This document shows, piece after piece, positions 7,954 through 15,622 of a DNA stretch of 15,804 bases (its first letter is position 1; the number at the start of each line of letters is the position of its first letter). The notes below the pieces were generated by a model. It was not told the DNA's origin. It saw only the letters and a list, made by a program, of their open reading frames with translations, and did not search any database. The stretch comes from Porticoccaceae bacterium UBA2002 (GTDB lineage: Bacteria; Pseudomonadota; Gammaproteobacteria; Pseudomonadales; Porticoccaceae). A program made the position numbers and the translations under genes. The DNA lies in assembly GCA_002334915.1 (NCBI GenBank), contig DDCQ01000005.1:30867-46670 (forward strand), read 5' to 3'.

Positions 7954-10900
7954 TCAGGCCGCTTCATCTTCATACTGATGCTCAGCGACCCTGACACCAA
8001 AGCGCTTGGAGATGATCTCTGGAAGCAGCAGCATAGCAGGCGTCAGTAACAATGTGAGCACAGTGGATACCACCAGCCCGTTGACAATAGCACTGGCCAG
8101 CGGCTGCCACCAGGATGCAACCATGCCACCTAGAGTAAAGCTGCGGTTTACCAGGTCGATACTCAGTCCGTTGGCCAGGGGTAAGAGGCCCACAATGGTG
8201 GTAATACTGGTCAGCAGCACCGGCCTGAAACGCGACCTTGCCGCGTTGTAAACCGCCTCTGCAGCTGACAGCTGGCTGTTGTTGCGCCGCAAATAGTTAT
8301 AGGTATCGATCAGAACAATATTGTTATTCACCACAATACCAGCCAGAGCCACAATACCCACGCCAGTCAAAATGGTACTGAATGTCGCCTGAGCGATAAG
8401 TAGCCCCAATAGCACACCTGCCGTAGACATCACCACAGAGAATAGAATAAGTCCCGCCTGGTAAAAGCTATTAAATTGCATCACCAACATAATTAGCATC
8501 ACTGACATCGCCAGTGAGAATGCAGTAGACAGAAACTCAGCTGCCTTGGTCTGCTCTTCATTGGCACCGCGGAAAACAATATTGACCGATGAATCAAAGT
8601 TCTGGGTGGCCAGCCATTCGCCAATTTGGCGAGTCTGGTCATCGGGCAGGTAACCCTCTTTTGAGTTTGCCAAAATAAATACTGTCTCGGCCATATTGAT
8701 ACGCTGAATTACATCCACTCGCGGCTTGGCAACACGCTGACTAAAACTTCCTATTGGCACTGCCCCGCTAGGTGTATTCACCCTTAAACCATCAATGGAG
8801 GCTAGCTGTCGATCCTGCTCAGGATAACGCAGGCGAATTTCAACCTCATCATCTGCATCATCGGGACGAAATTCACCGATCATAACCCCGCCAGTGACCA
8901 TCTGTACCATATTGCCTACCTCGGCAACATTAACTCCGAGCATCGCTGCACGAGAGCGGTCCACATCAATCTCCCACTGGATGCCAGCCAGAGGCAGAGT
9001 ATCCTGCAGATCCCGCACTCCTTCAACATTATCGGCAATCCACTGTCGAATCTGATCAGTCACTCGATACATAGCTTGACGATCAGAGGCTGAAAGCTGT
9101 ATCTGGATATCCTTGCCCACCGGCGGCCCGGATTCCATCTCCGACGCACTCACATAGACGCCGGGTAAGGATTTAGTTTTCTGGCGAATTTCTTCGAAGA
9201 TTTCAGCACTGCCTCTATCTCGCTGATCGCGGGGGTAGAGCTCAATCAGGAATGAACTGATTTCATCGCGGCTTACATCGGTGCCAAAAAGTACCATACT
9301 GCTGCCTTTGGCATTGCCATAGAGCTGAGCAACACCCTCGACATCGGCCACAATATCCTGCACCTTAAAAGTCAGCTCCCTCTGTTCATCTATGGAAATA
9401 TTACCCTGTGCTCGCACACCGGCCATGCCATATTGACTTTCAATTGGCGTAAAAAATTCCTGACCGGCATTAAATTTTCCGTAGAGACTAAAGATACCCA
9501 CAAGCACCAACATAGCGACAGCGGCTGAGATTAATGGGGCACCGATAACGGGGCGCAGGACACGCAGATAAGCAGTTTCAAGTGGCTGAAAAAAGGTAGC
9601 AGCTAACTCTTCTGAATGATGGTCTTCAGGAAGTTTTTTACGCTGCCCCCGCCTGCGCGCCAGAACAATGCCCAGAGTGGGGGCAAAAATAAGCGCATAG
9701 GTAAGCGACCAGGCCAGCACTGCGAAAACGGTAAGCGGCAGGTAGGACATAAAGTCACCTGAGACGCCCGGCCAAAACAATAGCGGCAGAAAGGCTGCCA
9801 ATGTGGTTCCGGTTGAGGCAATCACCGGAATCGCCATACGTCTGACCGCGGCTATATAGGCCTCGCGCGCAGGCAGGCCCGCTGCAGCCTGAGTATTGGC
9901 AAACTCCACCACCACAATGGCGCCATCAATCAACATACCCAGCGATAGCAACAGTCCAAACATAACCATAAAGTTGAAGCTGTAGCCCAGCATATTGATA
10001 AAAATAAGCGAGCCCAGCAGACAGAAGGGTATACCGAAACCAACCAGCAACCCGGATTTGACTCCCAGCGTGGCCACCACCAGCATCAGTACCAGACACA
10101 TAGCGGTAATAATATTGCCCTGCAGCTCGTCCACCATCTGCTTGGTAAATATTGAGGAATCAAACACGTAGCCTATATCCATATCGGCACTAAATTTTCT
10201 GCGTGACTGATCTACCACAGCTCGGGAGGCCTCGACAGTTTTGATTAAATTGCTGTTGAGCCGTTTGCGCACCTCAATGGCAATCGCTTTTTTGCCATTG
10301 ATAAAACTGTAACCGGTGGCATCTTTAAAGGTGCGCTTTACCGAGGCTACATCACCAAGGGTAATAGAACCCTCGGGACTATGACGCACCGGGAGGGCGC
10401 GAATATCTTCAGTGGTTTCAATTAATGCCGGGACCTTGATACCAAAACGCCCCTGAGCCGCATCCATCTCTCCAGCGGGAATCAGCAGGTTGTTGACGGT
10501 GACAGCGCGAACAAGCTCATCTATGCGCAGTCCGTATTGCTCCAGTCGCGCTGGATCCACAACAACATCAACCACCTCGTCTCTGTGCCCGGATATATCT
10601 GCTTTAAGCACTTCAGGGAGCATTTCCAGTTCGCGCTGATAATATTTAGCCGCCCTATGCAGCTCTCGCTCGGCCACATTGTCCCCTGAGAAGGTGATCA
10701 CAATAGTGGGTTCCGGGCTGGGGCTCAGCTCATTGACTATGGGCTCTTTAGTATCCTGAGGGAATTCTGCCTTGGCGCGATCGACCGCTTCACGGACCTC
10801 TGCAACTATCTCTTTGATATTATCCGCCGCTTCAAACTCAGCAGTTACAACAACCATGCTCTCTTGGGCTGTCGCCTGAATCTCCTCCAGACCGTCGAGG

Positions 10901-11118
10901 GTTTTTAATTCCTTTTCTATTGGTCGAATCAACAACCGGGCTCCATCCTCGGGAGATATACCATCATGCTGGACCATGATCATTACCACGGGCAGAGTGA
11001 CATTTGGGTTCATCTCCACCGGCATGGATAGTCTCGACCCTGCGCCAGCAACCAGAATCAGCAGCATAATTGAAAGCGTTGCTCTGGAGTGATCTACAAT
11101 AAGATTGAGAAATTTCAT
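7954..11118 (-). CDS. RND (HAE1-type) efflux pump inner-membrane subunit
   Basis: 1054-residue resistance-nodulation-division transporter, of normal length for the family. The first transmembrane helix (about 12-28) is followed by a large periplasmic porter region. Helices TM2-TM6 start near 335, a second periplasmic loop begins near 555, and a final helix bundle runs from about 860 to 1035. TM4 reads G-M-L-I-D-G-A-I-V-V-V-E (394-405): only one (D398) of the two Asp residues of AcrB (D407/D408) is kept. TM10 reads G-I-V-V-N-N-N-I-V-L-I-D (927-938), with Asn at the position of AcrB Lys940. These features place it among HAE1-like RND proteins that differ from AcrB in the proton relay. The substrate cannot be read from sequence. 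It is translated after its adaptor with a 31-base gap; no outer-membrane factor gene is nearby, so it probably uses a TolC-like protein encoded elsewhere. Confidence 0.93.
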   Translation of the reverse strand: MKFLNLIVDHSRATLSIMLLILVAGAGSRLSMPVEMNPNVTLPVVMIMVQHDGISPEDGARLLIRPIEKELKTLDGLEEIQATAQESMVVVTAEFEAADNIKEIVAEVREAVDRAKAEFPQDTKEPIVNELSPSPEPTIVITFSGDNVAERELHRAAKYYQRELEMLPEVLKADISGHRDEVVDVVVDPARLEQYGLRIDELVRAVTVNNLLIPAGEMDAAQGRFGIKVPALIETTEDIRALPVRHSPEGSITLGDVASVKRTFKDATGYSFINGKKAIAIEVRKRLNSNLIKTVEASRAVVDQSRRKFSADMDIGYVFDSSIFTKQMVDELQGNIITAMCLVLMLVVATLGVKSGLLVGFGIPFCLLGSLIFINMLGYSFNFMVMFGLLLSLGMLIDGAIVVVEFANTQAAAGLPAREAYIAAVRRMAIPVIASTGTTLAAFLPLLFWPGVSGDFMSYLPLTVFAVLAWSLTYALIFAPTLGIVLARRRGQRKKLPEDHHSEELAATFFQPLETAYLRVLRPVIGAPLISAAVAMLVLVGIFSLYGKFNAGQEFFTPIESQYGMAGVRAQGNISIDEQRELTFKVQDIVADVEGVAQLYGNAKGSSMVLFGTDVSRDEISSFLIELYPRDQRDRGSAEIFEEIRQKTKSLPGVYVSASEMESGPPVGKDIQIQLSASDRQAMYRVTDQIRQWIADNVEGVRDLQDTLPLAGIQWEIDVDRSRAAMLGVNVAEVGNMVQMVTGGVMIGEFRPDDADDEVEIRLRYPEQDRQLASIDGLRVNTPSGAVPIGSFSQRVAKPRVDVIQRINMAETVFILANSKEGYLPDDQTRQIGEWLATQNFDSSVNIVFRGANEEQTKAAEFLSTAFSLAMSVMLIMLVMQFNSFYQAGLILFSVVMSTAGVLLGLLIAQATFSTILTGVGIVALAGIVVNNNIVLIDTYNYLRRNNSQLSAAEAVYNAARSRFRPVLLTSITTIVGLLPLANGLSIDLVNRSFTLGGMVASWWQPLASAIVNGLVVSTVLTLLLTPAMLLLPEIISKRFGVRVAEHQYEDEAA

Positions 11119-11149
11119 AGCGGAATAAGGCTCAGGTATTTAGTTTTGG

Positions 11150-12217
11150 TTAGTTTAAGGAACTAGATTGATAGGAGGGATTAACCAGCTCGCCATCAAT
11201 TACATAGTTCTGACCGACCACAATCAGGATTACATCTGAATCCATTCCAGTCACCCAAATGCCGGCCGAAGATTCACCAACCACTGTAACCCTCACTGAA
11301 TCGACCATACCTTCCTGACTCAATACCCGCACCGCTGTCTCGCCCTGATCATCCAGTAAAATACTGCTAGCTGGAATCAGATGGGCCGGCTTGGCATTAG
11401 CTAGAACAGTTAATCTCGCAGAAATACCCGCTCTGAGAGTTCGGTCCGGATTAGGCATTGTCGCTTCCACTCTGTAGCCTTTGGTGGCAGGGTCTGCCTG
11501 ATAAGCCAGAAAAGAGATCACCGCCCCCTCATAATCCTTGCCCGCAATATTAACCAGAGCTCTGTCACCTAATGCCAGAGCACTTATCTCTCTCTCAGCC
11601 ACCAGGGCCTCAACTTTCAATGGATTCAGCTCAAGGACAGTGGCACAGAGTTGTCCTGCCATTATAAAGTCGCCAATTTCAACAGGACGGGTTTCCACAA
11701 TGCCATCGAAGGGCGCCTTGATCTGCAGGTTTTGGACGTCAAGGCGGGCGCGCTTTAAATTTGTTCTGGCTGCGGCCTGAGTCGCTTTGGCTTGAGAAAT
11801 AGCCAAGTCAGACTGATACCCAGCGCTTTTTAACTTCAGTGCGCCGCGATAGGCAATATCCGCATTTTCCAGAGACGCTTTGGCCTGAGCCAGACGCAGA
11901 TGACGATCCTCTGCATCGATCTGGCAGATGCCCTGTCCCGCTGTCACAAAACTGCCCTCTTCAGCAAGAGTGGCAGAGATTTTTCCAGAGACCTGAGCAA
12001 GCACCTGTACATCTCTGTTGGCCTTAGTCTTGGCTCGCAGAGAAATAGTTGGATTGAAAGGCCGCTCGACAGAATTTATAACCTGCACATTAGTCAGTGA
12101 ATTAGCTATCTCTTTAGCTTCAGTATCCATGGGCTCAGCATCACGCAGCAGGCCGCTAAAAAACCACAGTAAGAGAGCCACAGCGAAAATAAGCGCAAGA
12201 CGAAGATTAGTATTCAA
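11150..12217 (-). CDS. RND efflux periplasmic adaptor (membrane fusion protein)
   Basis: 355-residue HlyD/AcrA-type adaptor joining the pump to an outer-membrane channel. An N-terminal hydrophobic segment (about 7-23) with no lipobox suggests a membrane anchor rather than a lipoprotein. A lipoyl-like half-motif V-L-A-Q-V-S-G-K-I lies near 71-79. An Ala/Lys-rich alpha-helical hairpin follows (about 107-162), then the second lipoyl half I-K-A-P-F-D-G-I-V-E-T near 166-176, and beta-barrel and membrane-proximal domains to the end. The start is TTG at 12217: an in-frame TGA lies just upstream, AAGG is nine bases before the TTG, and the next ATG (residue 30) would remove the membrane segment. It is the first gene of the adaptor-pump operon and faces the CHI/TonB fusion gene across a shared intergenic region. 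Confidence 0.9.
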   Translation of the reverse strand: MNTNLRLALIFAVALLLWFFSGLLRDAEPMDTEAKEIANSLTNVQVINSVERPFNPTISLRAKTKANRDVQVLAQVSGKISATLAEEGSFVTAGQGICQIDAEDRHLRLAQAKASLENADIAYRGALKLKSAGYQSDLAISQAKATQAAARTNLKRARLDVQNLQIKAPFDGIVETRPVEIGDFIMAGQLCATVLELNPLKVEALVAEREISALALGDRALVNIAGKDYEGAVISFLAYQADPATKGYRVEATMPNPDRTLRAGISARLTVLANAKPAHLIPASSILLDDQGETAVRVLSQEGMVDSVRVTVVGESSAGIWVTGMDSDVILIVVGQNYVIDGELVNPSYQSSSLN

Positions 12218-12406
12218 AGCGGGCTGCCTTCAATCAGTAATTAATATTCAGTTTGCCTGTGTACGGAGAGGCAAAGCGGCTAGTTTACTTGGTTTTGGGC
12301 TCTGCTGTTATTGTAAATGCGAATAGATTGTAATGCTGAACGCTTTTATTTTGGCATTTATAACGCCAATCGAACGGGGTTTCTCACTTTAAGCGTTTAA
12401 CAAATC

Positions 12407-12412
12407 TATACT
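12407..12412 (+). promoter_or_regulatory. Candidate -10 element (TATACT)
   Basis: TATACT is preceded by C and followed by GTAA, giving CTATACT, which resembles both sigma70 and sigmaS -10 elements. No good -35 hexamer lies 16-18 bases upstream (the sequence there is TCACTT). This would fit a sigmaS-type or activator-dependent promoter reading rightward into the fusion gene about 190 bases downstream. It is a candidate only. Confidence 0.4.
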
Positions 12413-12414
12413 GT

Positions 12415-12436
12415 AAATGTGATGGTGCGCACAAAA
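12415..12436. promoter_or_regulatory. Candidate CRP/Vfr-type binding site
   Basis: The 22-base sequence has the core TGTGA-N6-GCACA with flanking AAA on the left, matching nine of ten positions of the CRP core TGTGA-N6-TCACA. It starts three bases after the candidate TATACT -10. If that -10 is used rightward, the site covers the transcription start and would block it; relative to the leftward RND operon it lies about 200 bases upstream. The regulator is inferred; no crp gene is in the window. Confidence 0.42.
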
Positions 12437-12606
12437 GTTACAAATGAGTGCGTATGGAGTCGATATTTTTCCCAAGCAGCCCTTGCACAGCGGTTAAGCC
12501 TGCCCAAAATAGCTTGCGAAAGTTAGGAAAAGGACTGTTTCAGCAACTCTGCTACCCCTTGATTTAAGTGCTGAAATATTTAGTAACCAGGAAAGGAACT
12601 ATCCTA

Positions 12607-13827
12607 ATGAACAATCACAGCCATGCTCCGGCGAATGGAGTGAATCGGGTGAATCGGGTGAATCGAGCAATCAACCACAGGCATCCATTCGCAACTGTGG
12701 GCACTTTAATACTGTCTTTTCTATTGGTCTTCTCCAGCGGCGCACAGGCCGAACTGCAACTCAATGGCAGTGCTATCTACCAAGACCTCGGCAAACAGCA
12801 GTTTGTGGCAGCATTATTTGTAGAGAACCTGAGTAATAATGCCAATAGCATACAGCTACAACAGAGTCCCAAGCGCATGGAGGTGAGGATAATCAATGTC
12901 TACTCCAAGCGCCGCTGGCTCAATCTGTGGATGCAGAGCATTTCAATCAATAACGACCGCGAGAGCTTTTCAGGCTCGGCACAGGAGGTTATTGATATTA
13001 TGCGCGCGCCCAGATCTGCACCAAAGAAAGGCGATGTTATCGAGTATCTGTTTGATCCGGATCAGGGTACCTCAGTGCGCTTTAACGGCACCGAACTAAT
13101 CGCCAATTACCCTCCGCAAGTGTTTAATATTCTGTTGCGCACCTGGATAGGGCCCATACCGCCATCAACCGCCTTTAAAGATCAGCTCTTGGGTAACAGC
13201 ATTGATATGGATGCAGAGGAGCTACTGACTGATATTCAGCCCCAGAGAAGCAGAATTGCCCTGGCGGCCTCGTGGATGGCACCCCCTCCCGAACCAGCTA
13301 GTCCAGAGCCTGCCGCAGAAAATCCCGAGCCAGAGGCAAAACCACAGATAGCAGCAGTGGAAAACCCGGCAGACGGGGAGTCCGAGTCAGTAGCGGCGAC
13401 AGAGACTGAGGGGTCAGATTTATTGGCCAGCGCTGAACAATCACCAGCCGAAAGTACGGCCGCGGCTGATGAGACAGATACCGAAATAGCTGAACAGCTA
13501 GAGGAGGAGATTGCAGACTTTAATGTCTCCGAAGCTCTGGCTCAGCGGGACTACACACCGCTGGTAGTGGCACAAATTTACAAAGCAATTCGCTACCCCA
13601 ATCGCGCAGCAGACAAAAATCAGCAGGGGACTGTGCGCATAGGTGTCACTATTGACCGCTCTGGACATTTGATCAGCGCGGTAACCACTCATGAATCCAG
13701 ATATCGGCTGTTAAATCAGGCTGCACTTAAAGCTGTTAAAAAAGCGGCACCATTCCCAGAGCTACCAGAGGCAATGAAGGCTGACAGCTTTGAGGTAAAT
13801 CTGCCAATCACCTTTAGATTGCAATAG
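12607..13827 (+). CDS. Exported protein fusing a chalcone-isomerase-like domain to a TonB C-terminal domain
   Basis: From ATG 12607 the protein has 406 residues (a GTG at 12568 would add 13); AGGAAAGGA lies just upstream. Residues 1-48 look like a signal peptide with a long polar n-region, hydrophobic 28-43 and cleavage A-Q-A|E. Residues 49-198 resemble the bacterial periplasmic chalcone-isomerase-like family (Chalcone_3): P-K-R-M-E-V-R near 88-94, K-K-G-D near 140-143, G-T-S-V-R-F-N-G-T-E-L near 154-164, and L-L-R-T-W-I-G-P-I-P near 176-185. Residues 225-300 form a Pro/Glu/Ala-rich acidic linker. Residues 312-406 form a TonB C-terminal domain: R-Y-P-N-R-A near 329-334, G-T-V-R-I-G-V-T-I near 341-349, and A-A-P-F-P-E-L-P near 380-387. 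Ligand and partners are unknown. Automated annotation might call it simply energy transducer TonB, but there is no typical TonB membrane anchor and no exbB/exbD beside it. Confidence 0.85.
   Translation: MNNHSHAPANGVNRVNRVNRAINHRHPFATVGTLILSFLLVFSSGAQAELQLNGSAIYQDLGKQQFVAALFVENLSNNANSIQLQQSPKRMEVRIINVYSKRRWLNLWMQSISINNDRESFSGSAQEVIDIMRAPRSAPKKGDVIEYLFDPDQGTSVRFNGTELIANYPPQVFNILLRTWIGPIPPSTAFKDQLLGNSIDMDAEELLTDIQPQRSRIALAASWMAPPPEPASPEPAAENPEPEAKPQIAAVENPADGESESVAATETEGSDLLASAEQSPAESTAAADETDTEIAEQLEEEIADFNVSEALAQRDYTPLVVAQIYKAIRYPNRAADKNQQGTVRIGVTIDRSGHLISAVTTHESRYRLLNQAALKAVKKAAPFPELPEAMKADSFEVNLPITFRLQ
12640..12666 (+). repeat. Three tandem copies of a 9-base repeat in the signal-peptide coding region
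   Basis: GTGAATCGG occurs twice in direct succession, followed by a third copy ending in A (GTGAATCGA). The unit is three codons long, encoding V-N-R three times (residues 12-20 of the fusion protein), so copy-number change would lengthen or shorten the n-region without shifting the frame. Confidence 0.9.
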
Positions 13828-13854
13828 GGTAAAGCAGGTAATAAAGGGCGGATA

Positions 13855-13908
13855 GCGGATTTTAGCCATTCATACTGGTCAAGTTTTGATCAACTGGCTA
13901 TAATCCGC
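13855..13908. repeat. Inverted repeat around the ppa promoter
   Basis: Arms GCGGATTTTAGCCA (13855-13868) and TGGCTATAATCCGC (13895-13908) are complementary at 13 of 14 positions, with a 26-base spacer. The right arm contains the -10 hexamer and the spacer contains the -35. It could be an operator dyad, or a weak transcript-end hairpin for the upstream gene, although no T-run follows on the plus strand. Confidence 0.6.
13876..13904 (+). promoter_or_regulatory. Sigma70-type promoter of ppa
   Basis: TGGTCA at 13876-13881 (four of six matches to TTGACA) is followed by a 17-base spacer and a perfect TATAAT at 13899-13904. Transcription would start near 13911, about 36 bases before the ppa ATG. 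A perfect -10 is consistent with constitutive expression of a housekeeping enzyme. Confidence 0.72.
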
Positions 13909-13946
13909 CACCTCCGACAGTCACGCAATCTAATGGAACCATTGAA

Positions 13947-14477
13947 ATGAGCTACAACGACATACCGGCTGGCAAAGACCTGCCAAATGATATCAACGTT
14001 ATTATTGAAATCCCCGCTAATCACGACCCCATAAAATATGAAGTAGACAAAGATAGCGACGCTATATTTGTCGATCGCTTTGTGGCTACACCTATGTTCT
14101 ACCCTGCTAACTATGGCTATGTGCCCCAGACTCTGTCTGAAGATGGCGACCCTCTGGATGTACTGGTAGTTACACCATATCCGGTAATGCCAGGCGCAGT
14201 GATTCGCAGCCGTGTAGTGGGTGTGCTGAATATGAGCGATGAGTCTGGTGTCGATGCCAAGCTGCTGGCCGTTCCTCACAGCAAGCTAACCAAAATTTAT
14301 GACCATGTTCAGGAAGCCACTGATCTTCCAGAATTGCTGATTGCCCAGATTGGTCATTACTTCGAGAACTACAAAGCACTTGAGCCCGGCAAATGGGTAA
14401 AAGTTGAAGGCTGGGATAATGCAGATGCAGCCCGCGCTGAAGTTATGGCCTCCAGAGAGCTTTATCTGGCTGAATAA
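13947..14477 (+). CDS. ppa: Inorganic pyrophosphatase (family I)
   Basis: Cytosolic Mg-dependent enzyme that hydrolyses pyrophosphate to phosphate, pulling DNA, RNA, protein and fatty-acid synthesis forward. It has 176 residues, the same length as the E. coli enzyme. The family signature is E-D-G-D-P-L-D-V (65-72), with metal-binding D66, D71 and D103 (G-V-D-A-K) at the expected spacing. R-F and Y-P-A-N-Y-G-Y active-site segments lie near 44-58. The start ATG is preceded by a modest ATGGAACC about seven bases upstream. It has its own promoter and is closed by the terminator at 14501-14528, so it is probably monocistronic. It is convergent with rpoS. Confidence 0.97.
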   Translation: MSYNDIPAGKDLPNDINVIIEIPANHDPIKYEVDKDSDAIFVDRFVATPMFYPANYGYVPQTLSEDGDPLDVLVVTPYPVMPGAVIRSRVVGVLNMSDESGVDAKLLAVPHSKLTKIYDHVQEATDLPELLIAQIGHYFENYKALEPGKWVKVEGWDNADAARAEVMASRELYLAE

Positions 14478-14500
14478 TTCAGTAGTAAGCTAGAAAATAT

Positions 14501-14528
14501 AAAAAACCCAGCATCAGCTGGGTTTTTT
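14501..14528. terminator. Bidirectional intrinsic terminator between ppa and rpoS
   Basis: A perfect six-pair GC-rich stem, CCCAGC (14507-14512) and GCTGGG (14517-14522), with an ATCA loop, is flanked by six A on the left and six T on the right. It therefore works as an intrinsic terminator in both directions: for ppa on the plus strand (24 bases after its stop) and rpoS on the minus strand. Confidence 0.93.
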
Positions 14529-14556
14529 ATTGTTCCCTTAAAGGCCTGAAAACCTG

Positions 14557-15477
14557 TCAGCTATCCTGAAGCTCTGCAAATAACACATTGCTGCTCAGAC
14601 CATGCTTGCGCAGTACATCTCCCAGTCGGCGCAGGGCATCCACCTGAATCTGCCTGACACGCTCGCGAGTCAGCCCTATCTCCCGACCCACCTGCTCCAG
14701 AGTCTCCTCCTGATGGTTTTGCAGACCAAAGCGTCTGACCAGCACTTCGCGCTGTTTTTCCGGCAGCTGCTCCAACCATTCATTGAGCGCAGTGCTGAGG
14801 TTTTCACCCTCAATTTGATTTTCCGGACTAAAACCATGGTCGTCGGCTATAGTCTCAACCAGAGTTTTCTCTTTGTCCGCTACGGGCACATCAATTGATG
14901 AGATACGCTCGCTTAGACTGAGAATTCTGAGCACATCTGCAACTGGCTTGCCCACTTCCTCGGCAATTTCTTCCGGGGTCGGCGCATGGACCAGGCGCTG
15001 AGCCAGTGTTCTGGAGGCGCGAAGATAGACATTCAGCTCTTTGACCACATGAACTGGCAGGCGAATGGTTCTGGTTTGATTCATAAGGGCCCGCTCAATG
15101 GTCTGACGAATCCACCATGTGGCATAGGTCGAAAAGCGATAACCCAGTTCGGGATCGAATTTTTCTACCGCCCTCATTAGCCCCAGATTGCCCTCCTCGA
15201 TAAGATCGAGAAGCTCCAGGCCCCGATTGACATAGCGCCTGGAGATTTTAACTACCAGCCGCAAATTGCTCTCAATCATTCTGTGTCGCGACGCTTCACA
15301 GCCTTTTTGAAACTTGCGGGCGTAGTAAACCTCTTCGTCGGCCGTCAGCAACGGCGCGAAGCCAATTTCTTTTAAATAAAGACTTGTTGCATCAATAACT
15401 TGATGACTTATCTCAGGTGTGTCTTCCTTGTTGTCAGCGGCTTGAGCCTGCTGATCTAAAATAAACGCTTCATCCAT
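14557..15477 (-). CDS. rpoS: RNA polymerase sigma factor RpoS (sigma-38)
   Basis: General stress and stationary-phase sigma factor that directs core polymerase to stress promoters. From ATG 15477 it has 306 residues, about 24 fewer than E. coli, the difference being in the poorly conserved N-terminus; a GTG three bases upstream is closer to the AAGGGA site and is a possible start. Region 1.2 is about 29-62. Region 2 is about 66-136, with N-L-R-L-V-V-K and the -10 recognition helix [15 protein letters not shown] (116-130). Region 3 is about 145-222, and region 4 about 235-290 with helix-turn-helix [21 protein letters not shown] at 145-149 is where the Lys needed for RssB recognition lies in E. 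coli, so regulated proteolysis is possible. The nlpD end upstream and the lack of a region 1.1 argue for RpoS over RpoD. Confidence 0.96.
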   Translation of the reverse strand: MDEAFILDQQAQAADNKEDTPEISHQVIDATSLYLKEIGFAPLLTADEEVYYARKFQKGCEASRHRMIESNLRLVVKISRRYVNRGLELLDLIEEGNLGLMRAVEKFDPELGYRFSTYATWWIRQTIERALMNQTRTIRLPVHVVKELNVYLRASRTLAQRLVHAPTPEEIAEEVGKPVADVLRILSLSERISSIDVPVADKEKTLVETIADDHGFSPENQIEGENLSTALNEWLEQLPEKQREVLVRRFGLQNHQEETLEQVGREIGLTRERVRQIQVDALRRLGDVLRKHGLSSNVLFAELQDS

Positions 15478-15622
15478 CACGTTTGCATCCCTTTTGCACG
15501 ATCTTCCAATAATTTAGCAGCCAATCCCGCCGCTAACCCAGAACCTTAGTTCATCTCCCTACTACCCTTTCCCCCAATTTTAATCTTCGTTTTTTATTTT
15601 TAAATCCAGCTTTGGTGTTGTT
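15478..15622 (-). other. rpoS leader between nlpD and rpoS
   Basis: 145 bases, AT-rich toward nlpD. On the minus strand it would form the 5' leader of rpoS when transcribed from promoters in or before nlpD, as known in E. coli. The AAGGGA ribosome binding site is at its rpoS end. I see no convincing promoter, terminator or sRNA-pairing structure. Confidence 0.5.

Larger units (their letters stand above)
12218..12606. other. Divergent intergenic region between the RND adaptor and the CHI/TonB fusion gene
   Basis: About 390 bases without a convincing gene, more AT-rich than its surroundings. It must hold the promoters of the leftward RND pair and the rightward fusion gene. I see a good -10 hexamer and a CRP-like dyad near its middle (separate entries) and a purine-rich ribosome binding site for the fusion gene near 12590-12596. 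I could not place a convincing leftward promoter. I see no transcription terminator and no tRNA-like or riboswitch-like structure. Confidence 0.7.

Noticed and set aside
13890..14279. 129-codon open frame on the minus strand opposite ppa
   Set aside because: It lies wholly against the strongly conserved pyrophosphatase gene and its promoter, and its translation shows no recognisable motif.
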